Positions 1 to 7,964 of a stretch of DNA of 55,296 nucleotides are shown here, in pieces. The stretch comes from Acidobacteriota bacterium (lineage in GTDB: Bacteria; Acidobacteriota; UBA4820; DSQY01). The stretch's first letter is position 1; each line of letters opens with the position of its first letter. Location: the NCBI GenBank assembly GCA_021787565.1, contig JAJYLT010000024.1, forward strand, positions 1-55,296. The letters run 5' to 3'. Under the pieces are notes generated by a model. That model was given only the letters and a program-made list of their open reading frames with translations, ran no database searches and was not told where the DNA came from. The position numbers were made by a program, and so were the translations under genes.

Positions 1-126
1 GCTCTTTTCTCTGAACATCGCCTCACCCCGCTCTCAGTGGCCTTGCATAGGCCTAATTACCATATAATATATAGCGATAATATCAATTTGTCAAGAACCG
101 AGAGAGGGGGTTTTTACGAGAGAATC

Positions 127-324
127 ATGAATTACTTCGGGGTCAGCGGGAACACGCGAGCATTGACGGAGTTGGCCCATCACGCTCAACGTGCCTGGTT
201 CAAGTGGCTCTGCCGCCGGAGCAACAAGACGCGCCTCACATGGGAGAGGTTCAATAGTCTGCTCGCAGCCTACCCTCTCCCGCGCCCCAGGGTCTATGTC
301 CGAATATGGGGCAGTTTTCCGTGA
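127..324 (+). pseudogene. Group II intron reverse transcriptase/maturase, C-terminal fragment
   Basis: The 65 codons from the ATG at 127 read as the extreme C-terminus of a bacterial group II intron-encoded protein: YFGVSGNTRAL, then a WFKWLCRRSNK block, then LTWERFN and the closing PLPRPRVYVRIWG. In intact proteins (about 400-500 residues) this is the end of the maturase (X) and DNA-binding region. The reverse transcriptase palm and YADD motif are missing. The reading frame stays open upstream to base 37, but those residues do not look like an intron protein, and the DNA there is unusually AT-rich. The truncation point is therefore near base 115-125. The fragment cannot act alone. The intron RNA domains V and VI follow directly, which confirms the identification. 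Confidence 0.85.
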
Positions 325-414
325 GCCGCGCCAACGGAAGAGCCGGATGGTGGAAATCTCCAAGTCCGGATCTGGTGAGGGCCTCGGCGGGGCAACCCGC
401 CGGGGCTACTCTAC
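325..414 (+). mobile_element. Group II intron 3' end, domains V and VI
   Basis: Directly after the maturase stop lies a domain V-like hairpin (340-373). Its lower strand begins GAGCCGGA, containing the AGC catalytic triad; it has a GAAA tetraloop and a returning TCCGGATC strand. A second hairpin (381-406) has an 11-bp GC stem closed by GCAA and fits domain VI. The adenosine near 408 is a plausible branch point, and the intron should end near TCTAC at 414. Domains I-IV are absent from the window apart from the reading-frame remnant, so this is a 5'-truncated, immobile copy. The short domain V resembles group IIC introns, but the class is inferred. Confidence 0.75.
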
Positions 415-578
415 AATACCACATTCTCGTTGAGTAGATTGTGGATAACCCCGCGGCGCCTTGATCCCAGCCATCATCTACTGTCACCAGGCACGATGAG
501 CATGAGATCGCTCCGGCGCCCGCCGGCCTCCGCCGCAGGGCCGGCGGGGCCTGCCTCTCGCTCCGAGGCCGCCTCCCC

Positions 579-607
579 TTGCCCGCCCCGCCGGCCGGCG
601 CTATGCT
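579..607 (+). promoter_or_regulatory. Sigma-70 type promoter for the OmpA-family gene
   Basis: TTGCCC at 579-584 and TATGCT at 602-607 are separated by exactly 17 bases. The predicted transcript would start about 50 bases before the ATG at 666, leaving room for the GAGGAGG ribosome-binding site. Predicted by eye only. Confidence 0.5.
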
Positions 608-665
608 GAAAAGCAAGGGGAAGATCCGTCCAACCGGGGATCGAAAAAAGAGGAGGGTCACCGTC

Positions 666-1496
666 ATGCGCCTGAAGTCCACCATCGTTCTCGCCGTTCT
701 CGTCTGCCTCGTCGTCACCGCCGTCGCGGCCCGCCAGCCGGACGGCCCCGGCTTCAAGGACCCCGGGCTCTTCACGCGGATGCCCACGGCCTACGGGGAC
801 TGGGTCAAGGAGGCCCCCTTCGACGCCTACACCTTCCGGGTCTCGGACAGCAAGGAGGAGCGCGTCGAGGGGCACATGTTCACCTACCTCTACCGCTGGG
901 ACGAGGAGATGGGGCCCCGGCCCAGCACCCTCCAGATCATCCGCAACTACGAGAACGCCGCCAAGAGCATCGGGGGCCGGGTGGTCTACGAGAGCGACGA
1001 GCTCGCCACGCTCCGCATCGCCAAGGGGGACAAGGACATCTGGGTCTCGGTGGAGCCGGGCGGCCCGCAGATGCAGCTCGTCATCGTCAAGCGCCAGGCC
1101 ATGAAGCAGGACGTCCTGGCCGACGCCCAGGCCCTCCAAGGCGGGCTCGCCGCCCAGGGCCACGTGGAGGTGCCGGGCATCTTCTTCGACTTCAACAAGG
1201 CCGTCGTCAAGCCCGAGTCCAAGCCCGCCCTCGACCAGGTCGCGCGGATGCTCAAGGCCGACCCCTCCCTCAAGGTCTACGTGGTCGGCCACACGGACGC
1301 CGTGGGGACCCTCGAGGCCAACCTCAGGCTCTCCGAGGCGCGGGCGCAGGCCGTCGCCAAGGCCCTCGCCGACGGCTACGGCATCAGCCCCGCCCGGCTC
1401 AAGGGCTGCGGCGTCGGCCCCCTCTCCCCCGTGGCCTCCAACGACACGGAGGAGGGACGCGCCAAGAACCGCCGCGTCGAGCTCGTCAAGCAGTAG
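666..1496 (+). CDS. OmpA-family outer membrane/peptidoglycan-associated protein
   Basis: A 276-residue secreted protein. Start at 666 chosen because GAGGAGG lies 9 bases upstream and the product then opens with a clean signal peptide (MRLKSTIVLAVLVCLVVTAVA); a longer reading from 579 lacks one. Residues about 25-160 are a domain I do not recognise. Residues about 172-275 are an OmpA C-terminal domain: FFDFNKAVVKPES, then a YVVGHTD motif, then NLRLSEARAQAV and the terminal KNRRVELV. In this family the domain binds the diaminopimelate of peptidoglycan. The likely role is envelope anchoring from the periplasm or outer membrane. It has its own predicted promoter, and the next small gene follows in the same direction. 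Confidence 0.9.
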   Translation: MRLKSTIVLAVLVCLVVTAVAARQPDGPGFKDPGLFTRMPTAYGDWVKEAPFDAYTFRVSDSKEERVEGHMFTYLYRWDEEMGPRPSTLQIIRNYENAAKSIGGRVVYESDELATLRIAKGDKDIWVSVEPGGPQMQLVIVKRQAMKQDVLADAQALQGGLAAQGHVEVPGIFFDFNKAVVKPESKPALDQVARMLKADPSLKVYVVGHTDAVGTLEANLRLSEARAQAVAKALADGYGISPARLKGCGVGPLSPVASNDTEEGRAKNRRVELVKQ

Positions 1497-1668
1497 CAGG
1501 GCAGGAGGAAGGGCGGAGGAGCGGAGGGGCGGAGGGCACGGAACACGGGACGAGAGGCCGGGAGGGCGGGATGAGGGCATGCCGGAAGAGGCCTCCCCGG
1601 CGCCAGCGGCGCGAGGCGGGGTTGCCCGGCGATGCCGCTTCGGCGGGACGCCAACGAAAGGAGCCGTC

Positions 1669-1920
1669 ATGAGCCTCGGCGAACGCGGACGCGAATGGAG
1701 CTTCTCCACCCTTCGGATCACGGTCCTCTATGGCTCCGCCCTCATCCTGGGCGCCTATTTCGTCAGGATCCTGGAGGCCCCCAGGGGGCGAGATCTCTTC
1801 ACCTCGCTCCTGTCGGCGGCGGCCATGATCCTGGTGGGAGTCTCCCTCCTCATGCGGGCGCGCCCCCCAAAAGGGGGCCCAGAAGGGGCGAAGGATGGCG
1901 CCGGGGCCGGCCAAGGCTGA
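1669..1920 (+). CDS. Small two-helix membrane protein
   Basis: An 83-residue product. The start at 1669 has AAAGGAG six bases upstream; longer readings from 1579 add only low-complexity residues. Two hydrophobic stretches (ITVLYGSALILGAYFV, then LLSAAAMILVGVSLLM) predict two membrane helices joined by a short charged loop, with a Gly/Lys-rich cytoplasmic tail. I do not recognise the family. It follows the OmpA-like gene by 172 bases in the same direction, so co-transcription is possible. Codon use matches the high-GC background. Confidence 0.6.
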   Translation: MSLGERGREWSFSTLRITVLYGSALILGAYFVRILEAPRGRDLFTSLLSAAAMILVGVSLLMRARPPKGGPEGAKDGAGAGQG

Positions 1921-2130
1921 CAGCCCGTAGTTGCCGTGGCGTGGAGGGGCGCCGTCGCCTATCTGTCCCATTTTCACCGCAGAGACACGGGGGAAGCGGG
2001 GAAGGGCAGGCCGGAGAAAAGCAAGCGTGCCAACAAGCAATCGAGGCGGGCGACCCTCCCCAAGCAAAGATCCAGCGCGGAGGTCTGTCCTGGCGCGGGT
2101 ATTGGTGCTAGAGTGAAGTGGGGACTAGAA

Positions 2131-2511
2131 ATGGACATCAAGAGGTGGGAAGGCTACGTCAGAGCGCCGGCTTCCGGCCTATCACGCTGCCACGCGGATA
2201 ACCACATCCACCTGAGCCAGCACGGGGTCCTCCCGGCCCCAGCGAAATCTCTAACGAAAAAGAACGGAAGTGTGCATCACCGGCTGGTGCTGGTGTCATC
2301 GCCGGCCCTCCTTCTTTCCTGGTCGCTGCCAAACTGGGCTGCAGAAGGACCATGGTGGGCCTATTTGCCGATTCCCTGTCTACTGTCTCTAGGGCTCCTA
2401 GCAGGGGCAGTCATGGTCGCCCTCTGGCGGATACTCTTCGGAAGCCACGATGAAGACCTTACGGTCTTCGAAGAGGACGAGAATGCCGAGAGCAATCGCA
2501 CGAGCCTATGA
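2131..2511 (+). CDS. Hypothetical protein with two C-terminal hydrophobic segments
   Basis: A 126-codon frame from the ATG at 2131. No strong ribosome-binding site is visible. The N-terminal 50 residues look unstructured. Two hydrophobic segments follow (RLVLVSSPALLLSWSLP and PIPCLLSLGLLAGAVMVALW), then an acidic tail ending DLTVFEEDENAESN. GC content falls here toward that of the low-GC gene that follows, so it may belong to the same acquired block. No family recognised; it could also be spurious. Confidence 0.35.
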   Translation: MDIKRWEGYVRAPASGLSRCHADNHIHLSQHGVLPAPAKSLTKKNGSVHHRLVLVSSPALLLSWSLPNWAAEGPWWAYLPIPCLLSLGLLAGAVMVALWRILFGSHDEDLTVFEEDENAESNRTSL

Positions 2512-2620
2512 CATGGCTATCCCATTTGCCATCACATCGGCTCTTAGAATTGCCAAAAGCGGCGAGAAGTTGCTAGTTGCATCCGATGCGCAAGAAATCT
2601 GAACTGAGTCGGAGTCAGCA

Positions 2621-4711
2621 ATGCCCGATGGAAGAGAGCCGATTCTAGATATGACACATGGCCCCACCAGCACATCTGGGCCCGTGGCATCCCTATACGA
2701 ACTACTTACTTCGTTGCTCTCAAGGTTCACCAATCGCGACCAATCTATCCTGGCGCGTCGTTACGGACTTTTTGGAACTAATATCTATACCCTTGAAGAA
2801 CTCGGTGCTTTTCATGGGGTGACCCGCGAAAGGATAAGACAGATACAAGAAAGATTTGAAAATGATCTAAGCAAGGCGGTCACTTCCGTACAACGTGCTC
2901 ACGAATTGCAGGAACCTAAAGGCAACCCCATTCTAAGCGAATTCCTTGGCGCCCTCCTCTCGGATTTCTTCATCTCAGAGGCACGACTTCTGGCCAGCCT
3001 TGGGATAGGCCCCGCAAGTGATGCCCCCAAACCACTCCTCGAGGTCTTCTTGGGGAGTTTTCGGTTTGCCAGGGCCCATATTGGTCATTCATACTACTAC
3101 CTTCGTTGCTCTGTGAATCTTGATAGGCAGGGGCTCGCAGTTCTGGCCAGGGCTATCCTTGCCTACTTGGAGAAATCGATTGAAACGCGCTCACTGATCG
3201 ACATATTTCTTCACGTCCGCAAGAGCAGCAACGTAGAGAAGGAAACGATCTTGAGCGTCCTGCTGAAATTGGAGGAAGTTGAGGTCGTTCAGACTCTAGG
3301 CGAGCCAAGATACCAGATTAAGTTCAAGAATCTTGCCTCATTGCGAGATTGCGCCTTTAGGATTCTCGCGGAGAAGAAGGAAAAAATGCATGTTAAGGAA
3401 ATCAGCCGCATTATTCATGAGCGCCTTGCCGAAGACGGAATCTCTAAACTCCACACACTGGGTGCACTTCGGCACCAGATATCAGTCGATCCACAAATAA
3501 AGAATTACGGCCGAACTGGTTATTGGGCGTTAAGACAATTCTCTGAGAATACTGACACCATAGAACAACTGCTTAGAAAGGCATTATTGAGACTCGGACA
3601 GCCCTCTGATATCAAGACTCTGACTGAAGAAGTGATGCGAATGAGGTCAGATGTTAAGCGAGCCTCAATACAAATGACCCTTACAAAGAAGTCCGGCAGC
3701 TTCATCAAGCAATCCCGGGGAAACTACATTCTAAAGGAATGGAAAGAGCTCTATCCACAGGAAGTCGAAAGACAAGCGATTCCGCGCAAGTCCCTAATCC
3801 AGGCCGTCGAAGAATTTTGCATTGAATCTGGCCGGGATATCCATCCTCAGCGGGTCCTTGTTAGATATCTGATGGAGAAGGGCTTTACTGAAAAATATGC
3901 CCGCGCAAGGCTGGCACAGTGTGGAAGAGTCAAGAAGGAATCAAGAGAAGGGATAGTTTATTGCGTCTTGTTGAAGCCGAAGCCACTTAAGAAGGAGGAG
4001 TTCGTATTGCGCGCCAGAGATCTGATCTCATCTTCTCCAAGAGGCTACCTGACGTTGAGGGAGCTTGTAAACGCCCTGGACAAAACGGCTGGTATTCCAT
4101 CGACATCCGCCTACACGATGATCTCCGCATCGAAAGACCTCGTTAAGGTCAAAGACCCATCTACAAGGTCCACCTACGTGCTTCTGCGTTCCAATTTGGA
4201 TAACTCAAATATAGGCCGGCCCGAACAAATCGAAATGATGAAAATCATTGAAGAGGGAGAAGGTAGCCGGGTGGAATTCAAAGCCACGCTCCGATGGGAT
4301 ATGAGAGCGAACCGAGTCAACAAGGACTTGGAGTTGGCTGCCGCTCGCACAGTCTGCGCCTTTCTAAATACAGATGGTGGCAGGCTACTCATCGGGGTTT
4401 CGGACGAAGGGGCAGTCACCGGCCTCGGAACGGACTATAACACCTTTGGAAAGAAGGATCGTGATGGTTTTCTCCTGCGTTTCGATGAGGTTGTTAACCT
4501 TTACCTCGGAAGGGCGGTCCATAAGGACATCAAGCCTCGCATTGCCGCCATACACGGCAATGATCTCTGTATAGTAGAAGTAGCATGCTCAGATAGACCT
4601 GTCTTCCTTCGGGAGGAGCCTGATGAGAGTTTCTACGTCAGAGGTGCAGCCTCCAACCAAAGACTGAGCATGTCCCAAGCACTGAAGTATATTGAGTCAC
4701 ACTGGAAATAG
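2621..4711 (+). CDS. Sigma-region-4-like HTH / multi-winged-helix / AlbA_2 (Schlafen-like) fusion protein
   Basis: A 696-residue protein. Residues about 28-90 resemble sigma-70 region 4: RFTNRDQSILARRYGL followed by TLEELGAFHGVTRERIRQIQ, the sigma-type recognition helix. Residues about 190-525 contain four or five successive units, each ending in an aromatic/basic beta-hairpin such as NYGRTGYWAL or SRGNYIL, consistent with tandem HARE-HTH or winged-helix domains. Residues about 540-690 form an AlbA_2 (Schlafen AlbA) domain: GSRVEFKATL, then FLNTDGGRLLIGVSDEG, then FYVRGAASN. The E/E/D positions used by Schlafen RNases are present in spirit, but activity cannot be inferred. GC content near 50 percent against about 67 percent around it indicates horizontal acquisition. 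No restriction or toxin partner is adjacent; a defence or regulatory role is inference. Confidence 0.8.
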   Translation: MPDGREPILDMTHGPTSTSGPVASLYELLTSLLSRFTNRDQSILARRYGLFGTNIYTLEELGAFHGVTRERIRQIQERFENDLSKAVTSVQRAHELQEPKGNPILSEFLGALLSDFFISEARLLASLGIGPASDAPKPLLEVFLGSFRFARAHIGHSYYYLRCSVNLDRQGLAVLARAILAYLEKSIETRSLIDIFLHVRKSSNVEKETILSVLLKLEEVEVVQTLGEPRYQIKFKNLASLRDCAFRILAEKKEKMHVKEISRIIHERLAEDGISKLHTLGALRHQISVDPQIKNYGRTGYWALRQFSENTDTIEQLLRKALLRLGQPSDIKTLTEEVMRMRSDVKRASIQMTLTKKSGSFIKQSRGNYILKEWKELYPQEVERQAIPRKSLIQAVEEFCIESGRDIHPQRVLVRYLMEKGFTEKYARARLAQCGRVKKESREGIVYCVLLKPKPLKKEEFVLRARDLISSSPRGYLTLRELVNALDKTAGIPSTSAYTMISASKDLVKVKDPSTRSTYVLLRSNLDNSNIGRPEQIEMMKIIEEGEGSRVEFKATLRWDMRANRVNKDLELAAARTVCAFLNTDGGRLLIGVSDEGAVTGLGTDYNTFGKKDRDGFLLRFDEVVNLYLGRAVHKDIKPRIAAIHGNDLCIVEVACSDRPVFLREEPDESFYVRGAASNQRLSMSQALKYIESHWK

Positions 4712-4800
4712 TAAGATAAATCGCAATAAGCTGGGTAGGGTGGGCACCCTCCATTGGGTGCCCAGCAGTATTTTCTGAAACGGGGCCGCCTTTTCCCATC

Positions 4801-5175
4801 CTACTTCCCATACCTTCCCTTGGCCTCCTTGGCGGCGAAGCCGATGGGTTTCTTTTTCTTCTCGGGCTCGGCCATGGCAACCCCATGCTCGGTGAAGGCG
4901 CTCACCCGCTTAGAGTATTTCAGGGAATCGGCCTTCCAGGAGGATGTCACGGACTGTGATATCCTCGCGATCTCATCCCGGCTCAATTCGAACATGAAAT
5001 CTTCCGGAAAGCGTTCGCGATTGCGCCTGACCGCCTGATTCAAGGCGCGGGTCTCAACCCCATAGAGCAAGGCCAGATCTCGATCGAGCATCACTTTGTG
5101 GCCGCGGACCAGGACGATCCTCTCCTCGATCGCTTCGTACGGAACTACGGCCAAATCGTCACCCATCTCACCCAC
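4801..5175 (-). pseudogene. ORF6N-domain protein with internal deletion
   Basis: The first 100 residues are a good ORF6N domain: IEERIVLVRGHKVMLDRDL, LLYGVETRALNQAVRRN, RFPEDFMFELS, then AFTEHGVAM. In this phage-derived KilA-N/antirepressor-like DNA-binding family the last motif continues through LSSVL and about 60-70 more residues. Here the Met codon (4873-4875) is followed at once by AEPEKKKKPIGFAAKE, which is the family's extreme C-terminus. The middle has been lost in frame. Whether the 124-residue remnant retains DNA binding is unknown. A second disrupted copy of the same C-terminus lies just upstream at 5226-5322. Confidence 0.7.
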
Positions 5176-5225
5176 CCCTCGTGCCCGTTGAGGACCTCAT
5201 TCTACTTCCTATAGGTTCCCTTGTG

Positions 5226-5322
5226 TTCCTTGGCGGCGAAGCCGATGGTTTTTTCTTCTCGGGCTCGGCCATGAGGGCGCGGAGGGCGTCGAAGACGACC
5301 TTGTGCTGGGCGTCCTATTGCG
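5226..5322 (-). pseudogene. Remnant C-terminus of a second ORF6N gene
   Basis: On the minus strand this reads AQHKVVFDALRALMAEPEKK, the usual coiled C-terminal segment of ORF6N proteins. A one-base loss then follows, in an A tract compared with the copy at 4829-4876; restoring it gives PIGFAAKE. The DNA near 5230-5273 is nearly identical to 4829-4876, so the two tails come from a tandem duplication. The rest of this gene is gone; a tandem repeat begins about 100 bases away. Confidence 0.6.
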
Positions 5323-5430
5323 TTTCCAGCCTCCATCCTCGTGGGCAATGCCGGGCTTGGCGAGGCCTGTACCCACCCCGCGCGACTCGTGAACGGTCCG
5401 TTCCCGAGTCTCGGCCACTCGCCTCCGGGG

Positions 5431-5635
5431 GTGGGAAGGGTGCGATCCCAGGGTGCGCCCCCCCCTATCCGGGGGAGCGGCCCCCCCTATCTCGGGTCGG
5501 GAAGGGTCCATTCCAGGGTGGGAAAGGTGCGATCCCGAGGTGCGGCCCCCCTTATCCGAGGGAGCGGCCCCCACTATCCCGAGGTGGGAGGGGTCCTGTC
5601 CGAGGTTGGAAGGGGGCGCTCCCGGGTCGCGGCGC
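5431..5635. repeat. 87-bp tandem repeat, about 2.3 imperfect copies
   Basis: Units begin at 5431 (GTGGGAAGGGTGCGATCCC), 5518 (GTGGGAAAGGTGCGATCCC) and 5605 (GTTGGAAGGGGGCGCTCCC), an exact 87-base period. Within each unit a shorter motif of a C-run followed by TATCC/TATCT and GGGAGCGG or equivalent occurs twice, suggesting an older 22-29 base sub-repeat. Because 87 is divisible by three, all frames stay open, which explains long meaningless readings on both strands. No gene is supported in 5323-5862. Confidence 0.8.
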
Positions 5636-5862
5636 CTGGGCTCCGGGTGCGGGGTGAGGTGGTCCGGCGAGGAGATGCCCCGCGTGTCCAAGTGGATGCC
5701 TTGCATGGGTTCCTGCTTCCCCCTCGGGTTCGGGTCACCCTCAGCTAAACGCGCGTGCCGGGGGGAGTGAGGAAACCCCGGCGGGGCGTGGGAGGCACCC
5801 CGCCGGGGCCGGGGGGCGAGGCGGGGGTACCCCTCGCCGCCCGTGGAGGGAAACCGGTTCGC

Positions 5863-6159
5863 TCAGCCGGCCGGCGCCGGCTGAGGGGCGGGGGCGGGGT
5901 CGCCCTTGAAGGTGTCCCGCGCGGCGCGGGCCAGCCTCTTCATGAGGAGGTAGGCCTTGGCCTCCGCCTGCGCCGAGAACTTGGCGTGGATGTCCGCGAG
6001 CAGGGCGTCCAGCTCCGCCGTCCTGGCGGGAGGAAACCTCTTCGCCAGCTCCTTCTCGTGCGCCCTCGCCAGGGCCACCGAGACGGCGCCCTGCTCCATG
6101 AGCCGCTGCGTCGTGAATCTCGAACCGATGCTCACCAACTCCTTCTCGCTGTACGGCAC
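5863..6159 (-). CDS. Small helical protein of unknown function
   Basis: A 98-residue product. The GTG start at 6159 is preferred because GGAGGAGG lies five bases upstream and the recognisable protein begins VPYSEKELVSIGSRF; upstream in-frame residues look non-coding. The protein is predicted to be mainly alpha-helical and charged (AHEKELAKRFPP, ELDALLADIHAKF, KAYLLMKRLARAARD) with a Pro/Ala-rich tail. No signal peptide or membrane segment. I do not recognise the family. Its codon use matches the high-GC background, and it stands alone on this strand. Confidence 0.55.
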   Translation of the reverse strand: MPYSEKELVSIGSRFTTQRLMEQGAVSVALARAHEKELAKRFPPARTAELDALLADIHAKFSAQAEAKAYLLMKRLARAARDTFKGDPAPAPQPAPAG

Positions 6160-6515
6160 GCACGCCTCCTCCAAGAAACGTCCCCGTCCACGGAACACCC
6201 TTCCGAATGAGACCCGGATCGTGAAGGGCCGCGGCCGGGAACTCTCTTCCCGAAGCCCGAAGCGCCCCGCCCAAAGGGCCGGCCGCGGCCAACGAAGTTC
6301 TGTGCGTTCTTCCCCCCCCCCCATCGAAACGGCTGGTTCACGGCCCGCTTCGCTCCGGAAGGCAACCCGCACCGGTACGAGCTCAAACGCTGAGGGGGGC
6401 GTGATATCCTGACGACATTACCGGAGGGCTGGGGAGCGGCGTTCGGCAGATGGGAACCCCGCTCATGGCAGGGTTTGGCGTCCGGATCGGCCCGGAGGGC
6501 ATGGAGGGGGTGATC
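6160..6515. other. Intergenic, no gene seen
   Basis: No supported gene. A run of nine C residues lies near 6312-6320. The bases just before 6516 probably carry the upstream signals of the former TPR gene. Confidence 0.4.
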
Positions 6516-7391
6516 ATGTCTTGGCGTTCAAGAGATTGGCTCGTGGTTGCGATGGTGCTGCTGCTCGGCTCCGCCGGCGCGGCGGCTCAGCAGGGGGCGC
6601 CGGTCGGCGCGCCCGGGAACGTCCCATCACCGAAGGAGCAGGCCTCCGCCCTCATCAAGGCCGGAGACCGCGCCAAGGCCCTGGATGTCCTCCAGGGCGC
6701 TCTCGCCAAGACCCCCCAGGATCTCGATCTCCTGGAACTCAGAGTCCGCGCCCTGATGGGCCTGAGGCAGTACAAGGAGGCGGCCAACTTCTCGTGGGGC
6801 CTGGCCGTGGCCCACCTCGACCACCCCTGGTTCCGGGATGCCTGCGGGCCTGAGCGCCTTCCGCTTCGGGGCCTTCGAGCCCGCCCTCAAGGCCTGGAAG
6901 GTCCTGAGCCGGACACCGGGTTGGGAGGCGACCGGATACGACAACGGCGTGCAGAGCCTGGCGGCACTTGGGGCGGGAGGCCGAGGCGCTCGCCATGCTC
7001 CGCGAGGGGCTGGAGCGCGTCCATCCTCCGGCCCAATCCCTCGTCGCCGACTCGCTCGACCTGGAGCCCAGCGCCAAGGTCTCCTCGGCCGCGCTGGATG
7101 CCTATCTCAAGGCCGACCCCAAGGCGCCGGCCTTCTATGAGGGTCAATTCGGGCAAGTGGGGGAGCGAGCGGGGCCTCGGCGTGACGGGCGCCTTCACGT
7201 CGGGCCAGGCGGAGCAGGTGACCCTCGGGCTGGGCCTGGCCAACTTTCACCTCAGGCCCGTCCAGGTCATGCCGCTGGGCCTGGACCGCCCCCTGCTGCC
7301 CGTGTACGGCATCATCGGACGGAAGATCCTTGATCCGTTCGAGATCTTCTTCGACTACCCTCGCAACGTCATCGCCTTCAAGGCCTACTAG
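6516..7391 (+). pseudogene. Frameshifted TPR / retropepsin-like protein
   Basis: The gene starts at 6516 with a signal peptide (MSWRSRDWLVVAMVLLLGSA). TPR-like helices follow (QASALIKAGDRAKALDVLQ, DLDLLELRVRALMG). The sense then passes to the next frame near 6835 (LSAFRFGAFEPALKAWKVL), to the third near 6965 (GREAEALAMLREGLERV) and back to the first near 7150, ending IIGRKILDPFEIFFDYPRN, the final strand pattern of aspartyl-protease-like (retropepsin) domains. The catalytic DTG region expected before it is absent, so there is probably a deletion as well. The three shifts all have the same sense. Either this is a genuine pseudogene or the assembly has indel errors here. Confidence 0.65.
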
Positions 7392-7495
7392 GCTGTGGAT
7401 TTGTACCAAGAGAAGATGGGCATCCAGGAGACGAGGCCCGCCCTCTACGAGGCTGGGAAATGGGCCTGGGCATGCTCCTGGGGGAGGCGTAACGG

Positions 7496-7885
7496 ATGGA
7501 CGAGAAGCTGTTGCGCGACATGAGGGAGGACTGGCCGGAGAGCTGGATGGGGGTGCGAGCCGATCTGGAGGTGGGGCGGCGCCTGGTGGAGGAGTTCGTT
7601 TCCTTCGCGGAGTTCCTCGACGGGCGGGGATATGCGAAGAGCACCCTGCGCAGGCACGTGGGCGGTCTCTGGGTTCTCGGGGGCGAATTGGTGAAGAGAG
7701 CGAGCGTTGAACCATCGCTGAGGGCCCTGCCGGCCCGCGCCCTGATCGAGCGTTACGTGGATGAGTCGGGCGGCCCGCTCCTGGGGCCTTACGAGACCGA
7801 AGGCGAACAGCGCTCCCTGGATGCCACCTGCCGCCTGCTCTGGAAGTTCCTGGCAGGGCGAGCCGAGTCCCGCGAAGGCTCTTGA
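7496..7885 (+). CDS. Small protein with tyrosine-recombinase-like N-terminal helices (hypothetical)
   Basis: A 129-residue product with GGGGGAGG nine bases before the ATG. The central segment (FVSFAEFLDGRGYAKSTLRRHV) resembles the helical SAM-like N-terminal domain that integrases use to grip DNA, but no catalytic Arg/His/Tyr domain follows. The C-terminal half is helical (GEQRSLDATCRLLWKFL). It might be a stand-alone accessory protein or an unrelated helical protein. It lies between the TPR pseudogene and the convergent coiled-coil gene. No family firmly recognised. Confidence 0.5.
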   Translation: MDEKLLRDMREDWPESWMGVRADLEVGRRLVEEFVSFAEFLDGRGYAKSTLRRHVGGLWVLGGELVKRASVEPSLRALPARALIERYVDESGGPLLGPYETEGEQRSLDATCRLLWKFLAGRAESREGS

Positions 7886-7964
7886 CCCGGCTGTAAGCGC
7901 GAAGAAGAGCCCCGCTTGGTTTGCTGCAAACGGTCCCGGGTGCCGGTTCCAAACCGGGATTTCG

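Noticed and set aside
1936-2130. Upstream in-frame extension of the 2131-2511 frame
   Set aside because: The residues (HRRDTGEAGKGRPEK and similar) look like translated intergenic GC-rich DNA. The ATG at 2131 follows the last plausible non-coding stretch.
2513-2602. 29-residue frame (MAIPFAITSALRIAKSGEKL...) between the two low-GC genes
   Set aside because: It is in the right orientation and overlaps nothing, but has no ribosome-binding site and no family resemblance I can defend.
5431-5635. Possible CRISPR array
   Set aside because: The period is 87 with no constant short repeat and distinct spacers; it is a simple minisatellite. No cas genes are present.
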